Positions 50,590-58,374 of a DNA stretch of 64,000 bases are shown in pieces; position 1 is the stretch's first letter; each line of letters opens with the position of its first letter. The notes beneath the pieces were generated by a model. It saw nothing but the letters and a program-made list of their open reading frames with translations. It made no database searches and was not told the origin of the DNA. The DNA comes from Chitinophagales bacterium (lineage in GTDB: Bacteria; Bacteroidota; Bacteroidia; Chitinophagales; Saprospiraceae). Both the position numbers and the translations under genes were made by a program. The DNA is taken from contig JAAFJN010000023.1 in the NCBI GenBank assembly GCA_013298845.1, forward strand, positions 1 to 64,000, in the 5' to 3' direction.

Positions 50590-51768
50590 ATGAACCAACG
50601 ATTTATGCGCAACGTCGCCCTTTTTGTATTCGTTCTTTCCATTTTTCAACGGGTTTTTGCCCAGCATTCCCTCCCCTCCCCAACCGTAGAAAATGTAATT
50701 ATTGTAACCACTGATGGCCTGCGTTGGCAGGAAGTTTTTGAAGGTGCCGATAGCCAATGTATCCAACAAATTAAATCCGGGGAAATTCGGACGCGCGTTA
50801 AGGAGCGTTATTTGCCCGGTGGCTATTGGACCAACCGCAAGGCACTTATGCCTTTTTTGTGGGGTGCATTTGCCCAAAAAGGCCGTTTGTACGGCAACCG
50901 GAACCACCACAATAAAATCAATGTGACCAACAAAATTCATATTTCGTATCCCGGTTACAACGAAATATTTTGTGGCTTTGCCGATGACAAACGGATTATG
51001 ACCAACGGCAAAAAATACAACCCGAACCTCAATGTGCTGGAATGGATGAACGCGCAACCGGGTTTTGAAAACCAGGTCTCCGCCGTGGGTTCTTGGGCGT
51101 TATTTTCGTGGATTTTTAACCAAAAAAGCACTAAAATTGCCGTAAATGCCGCTTTTGAACCTTTTTGCGGAACGCATTTGTCCGATGAACAAAAAACCTT
51201 AAATGCCGCCCTCCACACCTGCGCACACCCCTGGAAAGACCACCTGCGCCCCGATACCCTGACGTGGGCTTTTGCCCAAAATATCCTCGAAGAACAGGCC
51301 CCCAAGGTGCTGTTTATTGGTTACGGCGAAACCGACGAATACGGTCACGAAGGCAATTATGCCGCTTACCTCGACGCGGCGCACCGCTTCGATTCGTTGG
51401 TGCAGGCATTGTGGAACTACGTAGAAAACAGCCCGAAATATCGCGGCAAAACGGCCATTATCATCACCACCGACCACGGGCGCGGAACGCACAACTGGAA
51501 AGCCCACAATATGCTCACCCCCGGCTCCGACGAAATCTGGATGGCGGCTTTTGTACCCGGCATGGAAGCCCCCGGCGAGGTAAAAAGCAGTATGCAACTG
51601 CACCAGGCGCAATTCGCCCAAACCATTGCCCACGCCGTGGGTCTTCACTTCAATAACCCCGAACATGCCGTTGCGCCCGCCGTGTACGACGTGTGGGTAA
51701 ATCCGCCAACAGCCATACCGGCACCATCGGCGGATTTAATTTTGAGCAGTGGAGGGGTAGAAAAATAA
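50590..51768 (+). CDS. Exported alkaline-phosphatase-superfamily hydrolase
   Basis: A 392-residue protein with an N-terminal signal peptide (cleavage near VFA-QHS). VENVIIVTTDGLRWQEVF carries the first metal-binding Asp of the alkaline phosphatase/sulfatase superfamily; FIGYGETDEYGHEGNY gives the middle metal residues (Asp, His) and IIITTDHGRGTHNWKAH the last pair (Asp-His and a further His). The usual nucleophile Thr/Ser is probably in the YWTNRKALMPF segment. The group includes phosphodiesterases, phosphonoacetate hydrolases and sulfatases; the substrate is not readable. Predicted periplasmic. It ends 11 bp from the convergent T9SS protein gene and has no operon partner. Confidence 0.85.
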   Translation: MNQRFMRNVALFVFVLSIFQRVFAQHSLPSPTVENVIIVTTDGLRWQEVFEGADSQCIQQIKSGEIRTRVKERYLPGGYWTNRKALMPFLWGAFAQKGRLYGNRNHHNKINVTNKIHISYPGYNEIFCGFADDKRIMTNGKKYNPNLNVLEWMNAQPGFENQVSAVGSWALFSWIFNQKSTKIAVNAAFEPFCGTHLSDEQKTLNAALHTCAHPWKDHLRPDTLTWAFAQNILEEQAPKVLFIGYGETDEYGHEGNYAAYLDAAHRFDSLVQALWNYVENSPKYRGKTAIIITTDHGRGTHNWKAHNMLTPGSDEIWMAAFVPGMEAPGEVKSSMQLHQAQFAQTIAHAVGLHFNNPEHAVAPAVYDVWVNPPTAIPAPSADLILSSGGVEK

Positions 51769-51779
51769 GGGTCATACAA

Positions 51780-53294
51780 CTACATTTTGATAATCCTGCC
51801 ATTTTGCAAGATTGCGCCGTCGTGGAAGATATTGTAAAAATAGATACCGGCAGGCTGTTCGTTCATCTCCAAAAGCGGCGGCAAGGAATGGTACGTTTTC
51901 ACAACATTACCCAAAGCATCGTACAGTGTAAAACTGGCCGCCGCCGGGAAGGTAGCGTTGCGCAGCGATAGCGCAACAGTACCGCTGGTGGGATTAGGAT
52001 AAAGCACCACGGCGCGCTCCTCCAATGGCATCGAGGTGCCGACAGGAGTTATGATATTGCCATCCTGATCAAAATGTACGTATTTTAAATCCATTCCGGT
52101 AACGTGGTTGTATGAATTTACCAAGTGAATAACCGATCCGTCCGAAAAAGGAACAATATCAACGGTAATCATTACTTCGTCCCCGCCGTAGTAATAAGAC
52201 CAGTTTATGGTACCATCAAGGCGAAAACTGGTCAACGTAACATAATTGGACGTGGACACAAATAACCCGCCGTCTTTGGTGTAGGAATGGTAAATATGCT
52301 GGTCGTCCACGTAAGTAAGACCGTATCTCGCCGAACTATATCTGGCAAATGGACTGGGCTGACCAATATAGACCAAGGTATCTAATAATTTTTCGGGAGA
52401 ACATTGGCCAACATCACCAAAATATACCTGATCAAAGTATTTAATTTGAGCCATATTCACGGTGGACCAAATACCATCGAACAATATATCACCACTGGGT
52501 ACCAGAACTGCGGCATGAGAATTATCCAAACCGCCAGTTACTCCTAAGTTACATGTTATGTTTAGCGATGTATCCAACATATAACTAGGCGTAACAAATA
52601 AGGTATCATCGCTCAACATGTTCAAACCTCCGCTTTCCCCCAAATATCCCCCCGGATTGTTCAGCAGCGGACTCTCTGACACCACTAAACCTTGATGGTT
52701 GAGTTTAAATACCTTGCGTTGGCTATTGGATACTTTCGCATAAACGTACAAATTACCGTTCCCATCCATTGCGGCACCCCGAAATTGGTGAATTAAAATA
52801 CTATCCGCCGGAAAAAACTTCGATGCCCGGAACGTAAAATCAGCGTCGAAACGGGTAAGGCAGAACACGTACTGGCCATTCACATGGATAGCACGGCTCA
52901 GCAAACAAAGGGTATCCTGTTTCTCAAAAAGTCCAAGGGCCAGGTATTGCATCAAAGTATCCGTATCAAACCATAAAGACGACCGCGCTCCGATAATATG
53001 CCCCGACTGATTTTTTATCAACACTTCAAAATGCTTGCCTTTTAATACCTCCGTAACAAAATCAAGGCCGGACGGATACACCGCAAAAGCAGGTTGAATA
53101 AAGTCAAGCACCACTGCGACCCGGTCGTTACTTAGGCGCACCGGTCGAATAATTGTATTGTCACCCAAATGGTATCCGTCTTGCGAGGTTAACTGGCTGT
53201 ACAGCCCCATCGGATTGGGTGATATAAGGGTTTGGGCGTGGGAAAAATGCCACAGGCAAAGTGTGAGTAATATAAAGGTGAGTTTGATGCGCAT
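51780..53294 (-). CDS. T9SS-exported protein of unknown function
   Basis: A 504-residue protein from ATG 53294 (MRIKLTFILLTLCLWHFSHA signal). The middle 400 residues are beta-rich with repeats of the type DGNGNLYVYAKV, DDTLFVTPSYML and LDGTINWSYYYGGDEV, suggesting a beta-propeller of the delta-60/PQQ-like kind. The last 80 residues (EERAVVLYPNPTSGTVALSL ... YFYNIFHDGAILQNGRIIKM) are a clear T9SS sorting domain. It follows the lipoprotein-like gene upstream by only 5 bp, so the two form an operon and may act together at the cell surface. Substrate or ligand is unknown. Confidence 0.8.
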   Translation of the reverse strand: MRIKLTFILLTLCLWHFSHAQTLISPNPMGLYSQLTSQDGYHLGDNTIIRPVRLSNDRVAVVLDFIQPAFAVYPSGLDFVTEVLKGKHFEVLIKNQSGHIIGARSSLWFDTDTLMQYLALGLFEKQDTLCLLSRAIHVNGQYVFCLTRFDADFTFRASKFFPADSILIHQFRGAAMDGNGNLYVYAKVSNSQRKVFKLNHQGLVVSESPLLNNPGGYLGESGGLNMLSDDTLFVTPSYMLDTSLNITCNLGVTGGLDNSHAAVLVPSGDILFDGIWSTVNMAQIKYFDQVYFGDVGQCSPEKLLDTLVYIGQPSPFARYSSARYGLTYVDDQHIYHSYTKDGGLFVSTSNYVTLTSFRLDGTINWSYYYGGDEVMITVDIVPFSDGSVIHLVNSYNHVTGMDLKYVHFDQDGNIITPVGTSMPLEERAVVLYPNPTSGTVALSLRNATFPAAASFTLYDALGNVVKTYHSLPPLLEMNEQPAGIYFYNIFHDGAILQNGRIIKM

Positions 53295-53299
53295 GAGAT

Positions 53300-54271
53300 T
53301 TAGTAGCAATATACGTCTCCGGGAGATACATATAAGTAACGAACTCCATATTGCTTGGAGTATAATGGAGCGTCGGTAAAATTAATTGATAGTAGCATTC
53401 CCATCAAATGCGCAGGAACGGTATAATTTCCATTATTCCAATTGACTGATGCCAATTGCTCATCCGCTATTTGTATAGCAGTTGTTACATCATCATCTAA
53501 CCATAAGATGTCATAATCACAAATAAAGGGATACATAAAGGGATCAATTGAAGCGGGGTCACTCGAAGTTGCCGTGTGGAAACAAAATAAATTGTTTTCA
53601 GAGCAAGATACAACTGATAAAAGATCAATGGTTGAATAATTTGCGGCCCATGGAATGCAACCATTTTGAAGACTTCTAATAACCAATGCATCATGAATCC
53701 CATCATCTAAATTATGTCGCACAGAACTGAAGTTCGTAAAACCAGGTTGAGGGCATGGATTTACCATTGCTTCCGAATAAAATACGTTTACCTCAATGTG
53801 CGTTTTTAAATTATCAGCAGATAACAACTTAAAACACATTAAAGTCGCTAAGGCATTTCTTTCTAACTCTTCTGCTTGTATGATAGATGATAATGCGACA
53901 TACTGTTCTAAAGCACTTTCGCCTGACATTTTTATTACCCCATTTTCAACCAGATTGTCGATAAAAATGTAATAAAATTCAGAATTGGTATCTTTAGCCA
54001 TCTGCAAATTAACATTTTTTTCATAATTTGAAGATCCAGAAAACGTCCAAAAACCTTCATTGACTTCCATATTGGGAAATGAAGTCCTTTCATTGTTTTT
54101 TTTGGCCGCCACTGCGTTCAGAAAAGTTTTCACTCTCGATGTAGCATCTGCTTCATCCAAAGGAATGAATTGTTGTTCAGTAACATGAAGAACATTGGAT
54201 GTTTTATTACAAAAAACAAACAAAAGGGAGCCAACTAAAATGGCGGAAATGACTAAAAATTGTTTTTTCAT
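53300..54271 (-). CDS. Exported, probably lipid-anchored protein of unknown function
   Basis: A 323-residue protein from ATG 54271 (MKKQFLVISAILVGSLLFVFCNK). The signal ends in a possible but weak lipobox (FVF before Cys). The remainder is a globular, cysteine-containing domain with no family I recognise; FICDYDILWLDDDV and NVFYSEAMVNPCPQPG are notable segments. Base composition is more AT-rich than in the neighbours, which may indicate a recently acquired gene. Directly upstream (5-bp gap) of the T9SS protein gene at 51780-53294. The longer frame to 54415 is rejected because it runs into the hairpin region. Confidence 0.65.
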   Translation of the reverse strand: MKKQFLVISAILVGSLLFVFCNKTSNVLHVTEQQFIPLDEADATSRVKTFLNAVAAKKNNERTSFPNMEVNEGFWTFSGSSNYEKNVNLQMAKDTNSEFYYIFIDNLVENGVIKMSGESALEQYVALSSIIQAEELERNALATLMCFKLLSADNLKTHIEVNVFYSEAMVNPCPQPGFTNFSSVRHNLDDGIHDALVIRSLQNGCIPWAANYSTIDLLSVVSCSENNLFCFHTATSSDPASIDPFMYPFICDYDILWLDDDVTTAIQIADEQLASVNWNNGNYTVPAHLMGMLLSINFTDAPLYSKQYGVRYLYVSPGDVYCY

Positions 54272-54393
54272 AAGTTTATTTATTTTCATTAAAATATTGG
54301 AAAATAGGCCATTGTTTATTCTACACACACAAACATACGCTGATTTGTTCATATTTTTATTGTTTCCCAAAATATCTTCTTCGTAAAATAGAA

Positions 54394-54494
54394 ATTGGCT
54401 GCTGAAACTACCCATTTTTAAGCAGTTTCAGCAGCCAATAATTTTTATTAGTTGCTGAAACTGTGTATTTTTATCCCAATTCAGCAACCAATAA
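54394..54494. repeat. Two tandem hairpins built from GCTGAAAC repeats
   Basis: The first hairpin has a perfect 16-bp stem (54394-54409 with 54424-54439; loop 14 nt). The second has a 15-bp stem with one mismatch (54445-54459 with 54480-54494). Both arms of each contain versions of GTTGCTGAAAC. They lie in the 279-bp gap (54272-54550) between the lipoprotein-like gene and the small membrane protein gene and may terminate the latter's leftward transcript. Nothing else is recognised in that gap. Confidence 0.75.
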
Positions 54495-54550
54495 AATAAT
54501 GAGTAGTGCAACAATCCTTTCGTTTGGAACACTTGCCCCCCCTCCTTCAC

Positions 54551-54805
54551 CTACGCACCCGTCTCCCGTTTTTCAATCTCCGCCCGAATATTTTTGACTT
54601 TATCAGAGTAATTTTTGCCAATAAGAAAAGCAAAAATCCACATAAACAAGGGTACCATACTTCCTTTGGTTACGGCAGCAAATATCCCGACACCAACGAA
54701 AAAACCGACGAATCCCGCCGTGAATGTCTTTTGCGACTTTAATTTTTGCTCTTCGGACACCAATTCTTCCAGTGTCATTTCGGTGTAGTTTTTTTCAGAG
54801 GCCAT
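54551..54805 (-). CDS. Small two-helix membrane protein
   Basis: An 84-residue protein from ATG 54805 (MASEKNYTEMTLEELVSEEQKLKSQK). An N-terminal charged helix precedes two hydrophobic segments (TAGFVGFFVGVGIFAAVT and MVPLFMWIFAFLIGKNY) and a charged tail (KVKNIRAEIEKRETGA) that may form a coiled coil. Similar small proteins of unknown function are common in Bacteroidota. No partner is evident from the context; two hairpins follow its stop codon. Confidence 0.7.
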   Translation of the reverse strand: MASEKNYTEMTLEELVSEEQKLKSQKTFTAGFVGFFVGVGIFAAVTKGSMVPLFMWIFAFLIGKNYSDKVKNIRAEIEKRETGA

Positions 54806-54893
54806 AATAGTTGCGTTGTTCGTTTTTTTAGACAATACAGTTCGTTTGATAACTGTTTCCCGTAACACAAAGAGTCTTTCTTTTGTTTATTTT

Positions 54894-55571
54894 TTAACCA
54901 ATTCTTCCCAAACGCAACGGCAACATTTGCCGGGCCTGACTCACAATCGCCACAACCAGCACCAACAACATGAAAATATTCATCGTTTGTTGAATCCCGA
55001 GGAAATAATGTTCAATAACGTTACTCAAGGCAATATAACCCCAGTGCGCCACCAGAGTACCGCCGCCAATGCCCAAAATATAATCCCGGTATACCCGCGG
55101 ATGCACCGATAACAGGTTCAACGAAAACAAAGTGGTATTCCAGCCCAACCAAAAACTCACCATCGTGGGGGTGAGCATTCGGATCAAAATGCCGGCCAGA
55201 AACGGCCATTGGGCCATAAATACGGGCGCAGCGGTGCTTTTCCCGGCGGCTGATACCGGCGAAAACACCAACGTCGCCGTGTAAATGGTGAGCATAAGCA
55301 ACACCACCAACGAGCACCAGCGCAGCGGTAACATCCAGTTGGGATTGGCCAAAAAACGCGACATAGCCACCAGCGCGACGTACACAAACGCCAACTCCGC
55401 CAGCACTACCCCCATCGAAAACCACAACGCACTCGCCACTCCCTGCGAAACAGTGGTGTTCATGAGTGCAACAGTAATAAAACCCGGCGGCAATGACCCC
55501 GCTAAACTAATCAAAAACCCAGTGGCCGCAATGTGCGAAAACCGGCCACTAACCGCACTTTTATATCTCAT
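54894..55571 (-). CDS. LysE/RhtB-type transporter
   Basis: A 225-residue membrane protein with six predicted helices. The N-terminal GFLISLAGSLPPGFITVALMNTTVSQGVASALWFSMGV matches the LysE-superfamily opening, with a conserved G-x2-PPG loop. The family exports amino acids or other small molecules; the cargo is unknown. Its start overlaps the end of the ATP-grasp gene by 11 bp, so the two are translationally coupled, which suggests the exporter may handle the ATP-grasp product (inference). Confidence 0.8.
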   Translation of the reverse strand: MRYKSAVSGRFSHIAATGFLISLAGSLPPGFITVALMNTTVSQGVASALWFSMGVVLAELAFVYVALVAMSRFLANPNWMLPLRWCSLVVLLMLTIYTATLVFSPVSAAGKSTAAPVFMAQWPFLAGILIRMLTPTMVSFWLGWNTTLFSLNLLSVHPRVYRDYILGIGGGTLVAHWGYIALSNVIEHYFLGIQQTMNIFMLLVLVVAIVSQARQMLPLRLGRIG

Positions 55572-56691
55572 GATCTAACTGTTTTATCCGTTTAAAATAC
55601 CGCCGCGAGCGGTGCATAAAGCAAATCCCCCGCCAAAAGGACCAGGATTTGTCGCCGTTTTGGTGGTTCATCTGGCTAATTTCGTACAAAGCCCGCCAAT
55701 TATACGCCACTTCTGCCCAGGCTTGCCCGAACGACAAACCCGCCTGATAAATGTGGCTGGGAGCCGCGCCCGCGCCGTTAAATTCCAATACCGTATAGTT
55801 TTTTTGTTGTTTGAGGTCTTCGATGGATTGGCATTTAATGTCGAAACGCCCCCATTGCAATTGCCCCGAATACCCACTCAATTGATCCATCACGCCGGTA
55901 AGCGCCGCGTCAATTTCGTGGCGCATATCGTGCAATTTGGCACCGCGCCCGCGATTGGCCGCAATGGTCAATTGGTATTTTTGGCCCAAAGGCACAATCA
56001 TATGCAGGTTATCGGCGTGTTTTCGGCGCAAATCGGGCAAAATATTGGCCGCCTGCGGGTGCCGAGCCATTAATTCATCGAGGGTAGCGTGGCCGTTGCC
56101 GTACACGTACACCAGTTCTTTGGCCGAAATACCGGTAATTGTCCCGGTTTTGGCGTGCGGATAACGAACGTAAAAAACGCCCAATTCAACCGGTAAATCT
56201 ATCCACTCCTGAATTAGATAATCGGTATCAACCGCCCGGTGATAACGCTCTAATTGTTCGTCGTTTTCAATTTTTCGCACCAAAAGCCCTTTCATTCCCA
56301 CATCGGGCTTGAGGGCTACGGGGTACGTGAGGCCACTTTGGCGAAACTGCGTCAGCGCCCACTCGGGGCATTGGTCGCGGGGCACGAAGATGGTGGTTGG
56401 AAAAGTGCCGGGCGGCAATTGCGCGTACATTTCCCACTTGCCCTCGCCTTCAAATCCACCAAAAGTAAGCCCCGGATTGGCCGTTGAAAAAAACCACGGT
56501 TGGCGCGCTTTGAGGCAATACCATAACCACACAAACCCCATGGGGAATTGGTAAAAAGGCAAAGGCCACCGTTCCCAATGCAGCATCCGCCCAACGGCCT
56601 TTGTTAACTGTAGTGCTGCCGATGGTCGGCGGTGCTTTTGCACCAGGTCGAATAAAATAAGTGAAATCAAGAGGACGCTATTTTGGGGCAA
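55561..56691 (-). CDS. ATP-grasp protein resembling D-alanine--D-alanine ligase
   Basis: A 376-residue protein with an ATP-grasp fold. ALKPDVGMKGLLVRKIENDEQL provides the nucleotide lysine and glycine loop; DYLIQEWIDLPVELGVFYVRYP is the adenine-strand region; and WGRFDIKCQSIEDLKQQKNYTVLEFNGAGAAPSHIYQAG carries the metal-binding Asp, Glu and Asn. It resembles ATP-grasp ligases often annotated as D-Ala-D-Ala ligase-like but has an extra N-terminal part of about 110 residues with hydrophobic, aromatic content. It probably joins an amino acid or similar carboxylate to an amine. Overlaps the LysE-type gene by 11 bp. Real substrate unknown. Confidence 0.78.
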   Translation of the reverse strand: MPQNSVLLISLILFDLVQKHRRPSAALQLTKAVGRMLHWERWPLPFYQFPMGFVWLWYCLKARQPWFFSTANPGLTFGGFEGEGKWEMYAQLPPGTFPTTIFVPRDQCPEWALTQFRQSGLTYPVALKPDVGMKGLLVRKIENDEQLERYHRAVDTDYLIQEWIDLPVELGVFYVRYPHAKTGTITGISAKELVYVYGNGHATLDELMARHPQAANILPDLRRKHADNLHMIVPLGQKYQLTIAANRGRGAKLHDMRHEIDAALTGVMDQLSGYSGQLQWGRFDIKCQSIEDLKQQKNYTVLEFNGAGAAPSHIYQAGLSFGQAWAEVAYNWRALYEISQMNHQNGDKSWSFWRGICFMHRSRRYFKRIKQLDHEI

Positions 56692-56863
56692 ATCTTTTTA
56701 AAAAATGGGGGCAATTTGGCCTGCAAAAGGAAATTTGACAAAAAATTAAACCCAACCACACAAAAAAACAACGGCAAATTGGCATTGAATTAACATTGCC
56801 TCCACTACCCCCTACTTTACCCAAACTTAACCCCCACTAAACAGTGCTTGGTACCCGGCCACC

Positions 56864-56871
56864 TACCTTTG
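56864..56871 (+). promoter_or_regulatory. -7 box of a candidate small RNA
   Basis: TACCTTTG matches TAnnTTTG in a region without protein genes. A TTG occurs 13 bp upstream, shorter than the usual spacer, so the -33 element is unclear. Confidence 0.4.
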
Positions 56872-56877
56872 CAGCAT

Positions 56878-56959
56878 AAATAGGAATAGTTAGTCATACT
56901 TCGCTTCATACAAAAGAAAGTTTGTGAAGAGAGGCCCGATGTAAATCAGGGCCTTTTTG
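56878..56959 (+). ncRNA. Candidate small RNA with intrinsic terminator
   Basis: The 360-bp gap 56692-57051 has no plausible protein gene. A -7 box at 56864-56871 is followed by a stretch with no start codon and good frame. Hairpin 1 is CTTCA-TA-CAAA / TTTG-TGAAG (56904-56929). Hairpin 2 is AGGCCCGAT / ATC-A-GGGCCT (56932-56954) followed at once by a run of Ts, a textbook rho-independent terminator. The predicted transcript is about 80 nt. No Rfam family is recognised. It could also be a leader or attenuator for the SWIM operon, but that operon has its own promoter downstream. Confidence 0.55.
56932..56958 (+). terminator. Rho-independent terminator
   Basis: A stem of AGGCCC with GGGCCT extended by GAT/ATC (one bulged A, GTAA loop) is followed by five Ts. 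It ends 94 bp before the SWIM gene start and points rightward. Confidence 0.8.
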
Positions 56960-56996
56960 TTATACCGCATACTTTCAAAATTTACAAACAAAAAGT

Positions 56997-57027
56997 TTTG
57001 TGTTCTAAAGAAGGTTTTTTACCTTTG
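56997..57027 (+). promoter_or_regulatory. Promoter of the SWIM/DUF5691/MoxR/DUF5682/VWA operon
   Basis: TTTG at 56997-57000, a 19-bp spacer and TACCTTTG at 57020-57027 match the Bacteroidota consensus exactly. The ATG at 57052 is 25 nt downstream. Confidence 0.75.
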
Positions 57028-57051
57028 CCAAGCAAAAACGAATAATCCTTT

Positions 57052-58359
57052 ATGCAGTTTTCCGAAGAACAAATTAAACAACTGGCCCCGGACGACGCTT
57101 CGGCTTCGGCGGGCAGGCAGTTGGCAAATCCGGCCAAATGGGTCGTGAAATGCCACCACGAAACCGCGTTGTGGGGCGACTGTCAGGGCAGTGGCAAAGT
57201 CCCCTACTCTACTATCGTTGATTTGACCCAACTGGCCTTCAAATGCACTTGTCCCAGCCGTAAATTCCCCTGCAAACACGGATTGGGTTTGTTGTTTTTG
57301 TTCGCCCGGTCGCCCGAAGTGTTCAACCATGCCACCGACCTGGCACCACACGTGGAAGAATGGATGGGCAAAAGAAATGCACGGCAAGCCGCAAAAAGTG
57401 AATCGGAAGCCAAACCAGTGGATGAAAAAGCCCGCCAAAAAAGAACCGACCAACGCACCCAAAAAGTAAACGACGGTGTGGCGGAATTAACCAATTGGCT
57501 AAAAGACCTCGTACGTACCGGAATCATGCCGGTTCCCCAAAATGCTTACGGTTTCACCCAAAAAATAATGGCGCGTATGCACGATGCCCAAGCCCCCGGA
57601 TTGGCGGCCCGGTTAAAAAACATGAGTGACATCAAGTTTTATCAGGAAGGCTGGCAACGGGAACTATTGCAACAAATGGCTTACGCCTACATGCTCACCA
57701 GCGCCTACCGCAAATTACCCGATTTGCCGCCTCTTTGGCAGGAAGACATAAAAACTCAAATTGGTTATGCGCTCACCAAAGAAGAGGTTGCTCAACAAGG
57801 TACCTCGGTCGAAGACGATTGGTGGGTGGCCGCCGTTCAGCACGAACAACAAGACAAACTCAAAGTAGAAAAAACGTGGTTGTGGGGTAAAAATACGGGT
57901 CAATTTGCCTTATTACTGCAATATTCGGCCCCCGGCCAGCCCTTGGCGCACTCGTTTTTGCCGGGTTCTGCCATTCACGCCGAACTGGTGTACTACCCCT
58001 CGGTCGCCCCGCTGCGGGTATTGGTAAAAACGGCGCGACCGATGGAAACAAACATTTGGCCCAATGGCCCGGACAACCTTAATGCAACGTTGGAAGCATT
58101 GAGCACGCGCTTGGCAAACCAACCTTTTCACCGGCAAATTCCGGTTATTGTGCACCAAATCCGCCTGATTTGGCACGAACAACGGTGGTGGTTGCAAGAC
58201 CAGGCCGGACAATCGCTGCCGCTGCACCAGTCCAATGCCGCTTGTCTGCGCATGATGGCCGCCAGTTTAGGGTTTCCTTTTGATGCAATGGTGCTTTGGG
58301 ACAATGGCCATTACGCTGTGGTTTCTTATTGGTTAAATCAACATTTTTTCACCACCTAA
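57052..58359 (+). CDS. SWIM zinc-finger protein
   Basis: A 435-residue protein. The SWIM motif is at residues about 65-77: CTCPSRKFPCKHG gives C-x-C-xn-C-x-H, binding one zinc; KWVVKCHHETALWGDCQGSGKVPYSTIVDL before it is typical of bacterial SWIM proteins. The rest, rich in Trp and His, is unassigned; about residues 115-140 are highly charged and probably flexible. SWIM proteins are thought to bind DNA or protein partners. It is the first gene of a five-gene operon, 15 bp before DUF5691; the same set of neighbours occurs in other bacterial phyla. Function in the complex is unknown. Confidence 0.88.
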   Translation: MQFSEEQIKQLAPDDASASAGRQLANPAKWVVKCHHETALWGDCQGSGKVPYSTIVDLTQLAFKCTCPSRKFPCKHGLGLLFLFARSPEVFNHATDLAPHVEEWMGKRNARQAAKSESEAKPVDEKARQKRTDQRTQKVNDGVAELTNWLKDLVRTGIMPVPQNAYGFTQKIMARMHDAQAPGLAARLKNMSDIKFYQEGWQRELLQQMAYAYMLTSAYRKLPDLPPLWQEDIKTQIGYALTKEEVAQQGTSVEDDWWVAAVQHEQQDKLKVEKTWLWGKNTGQFALLLQYSAPGQPLAHSFLPGSAIHAELVYYPSVAPLRVLVKTARPMETNIWPNGPDNLNATLEALSTRLANQPFHRQIPVIVHQIRLIWHEQRWWLQDQAGQSLPLHQSNAACLRMMAASLGFPFDAMVLWDNGHYAVVSYWLNQHFFTT

Positions 58360-58374
58360 ACCCCGCCCGATAAC

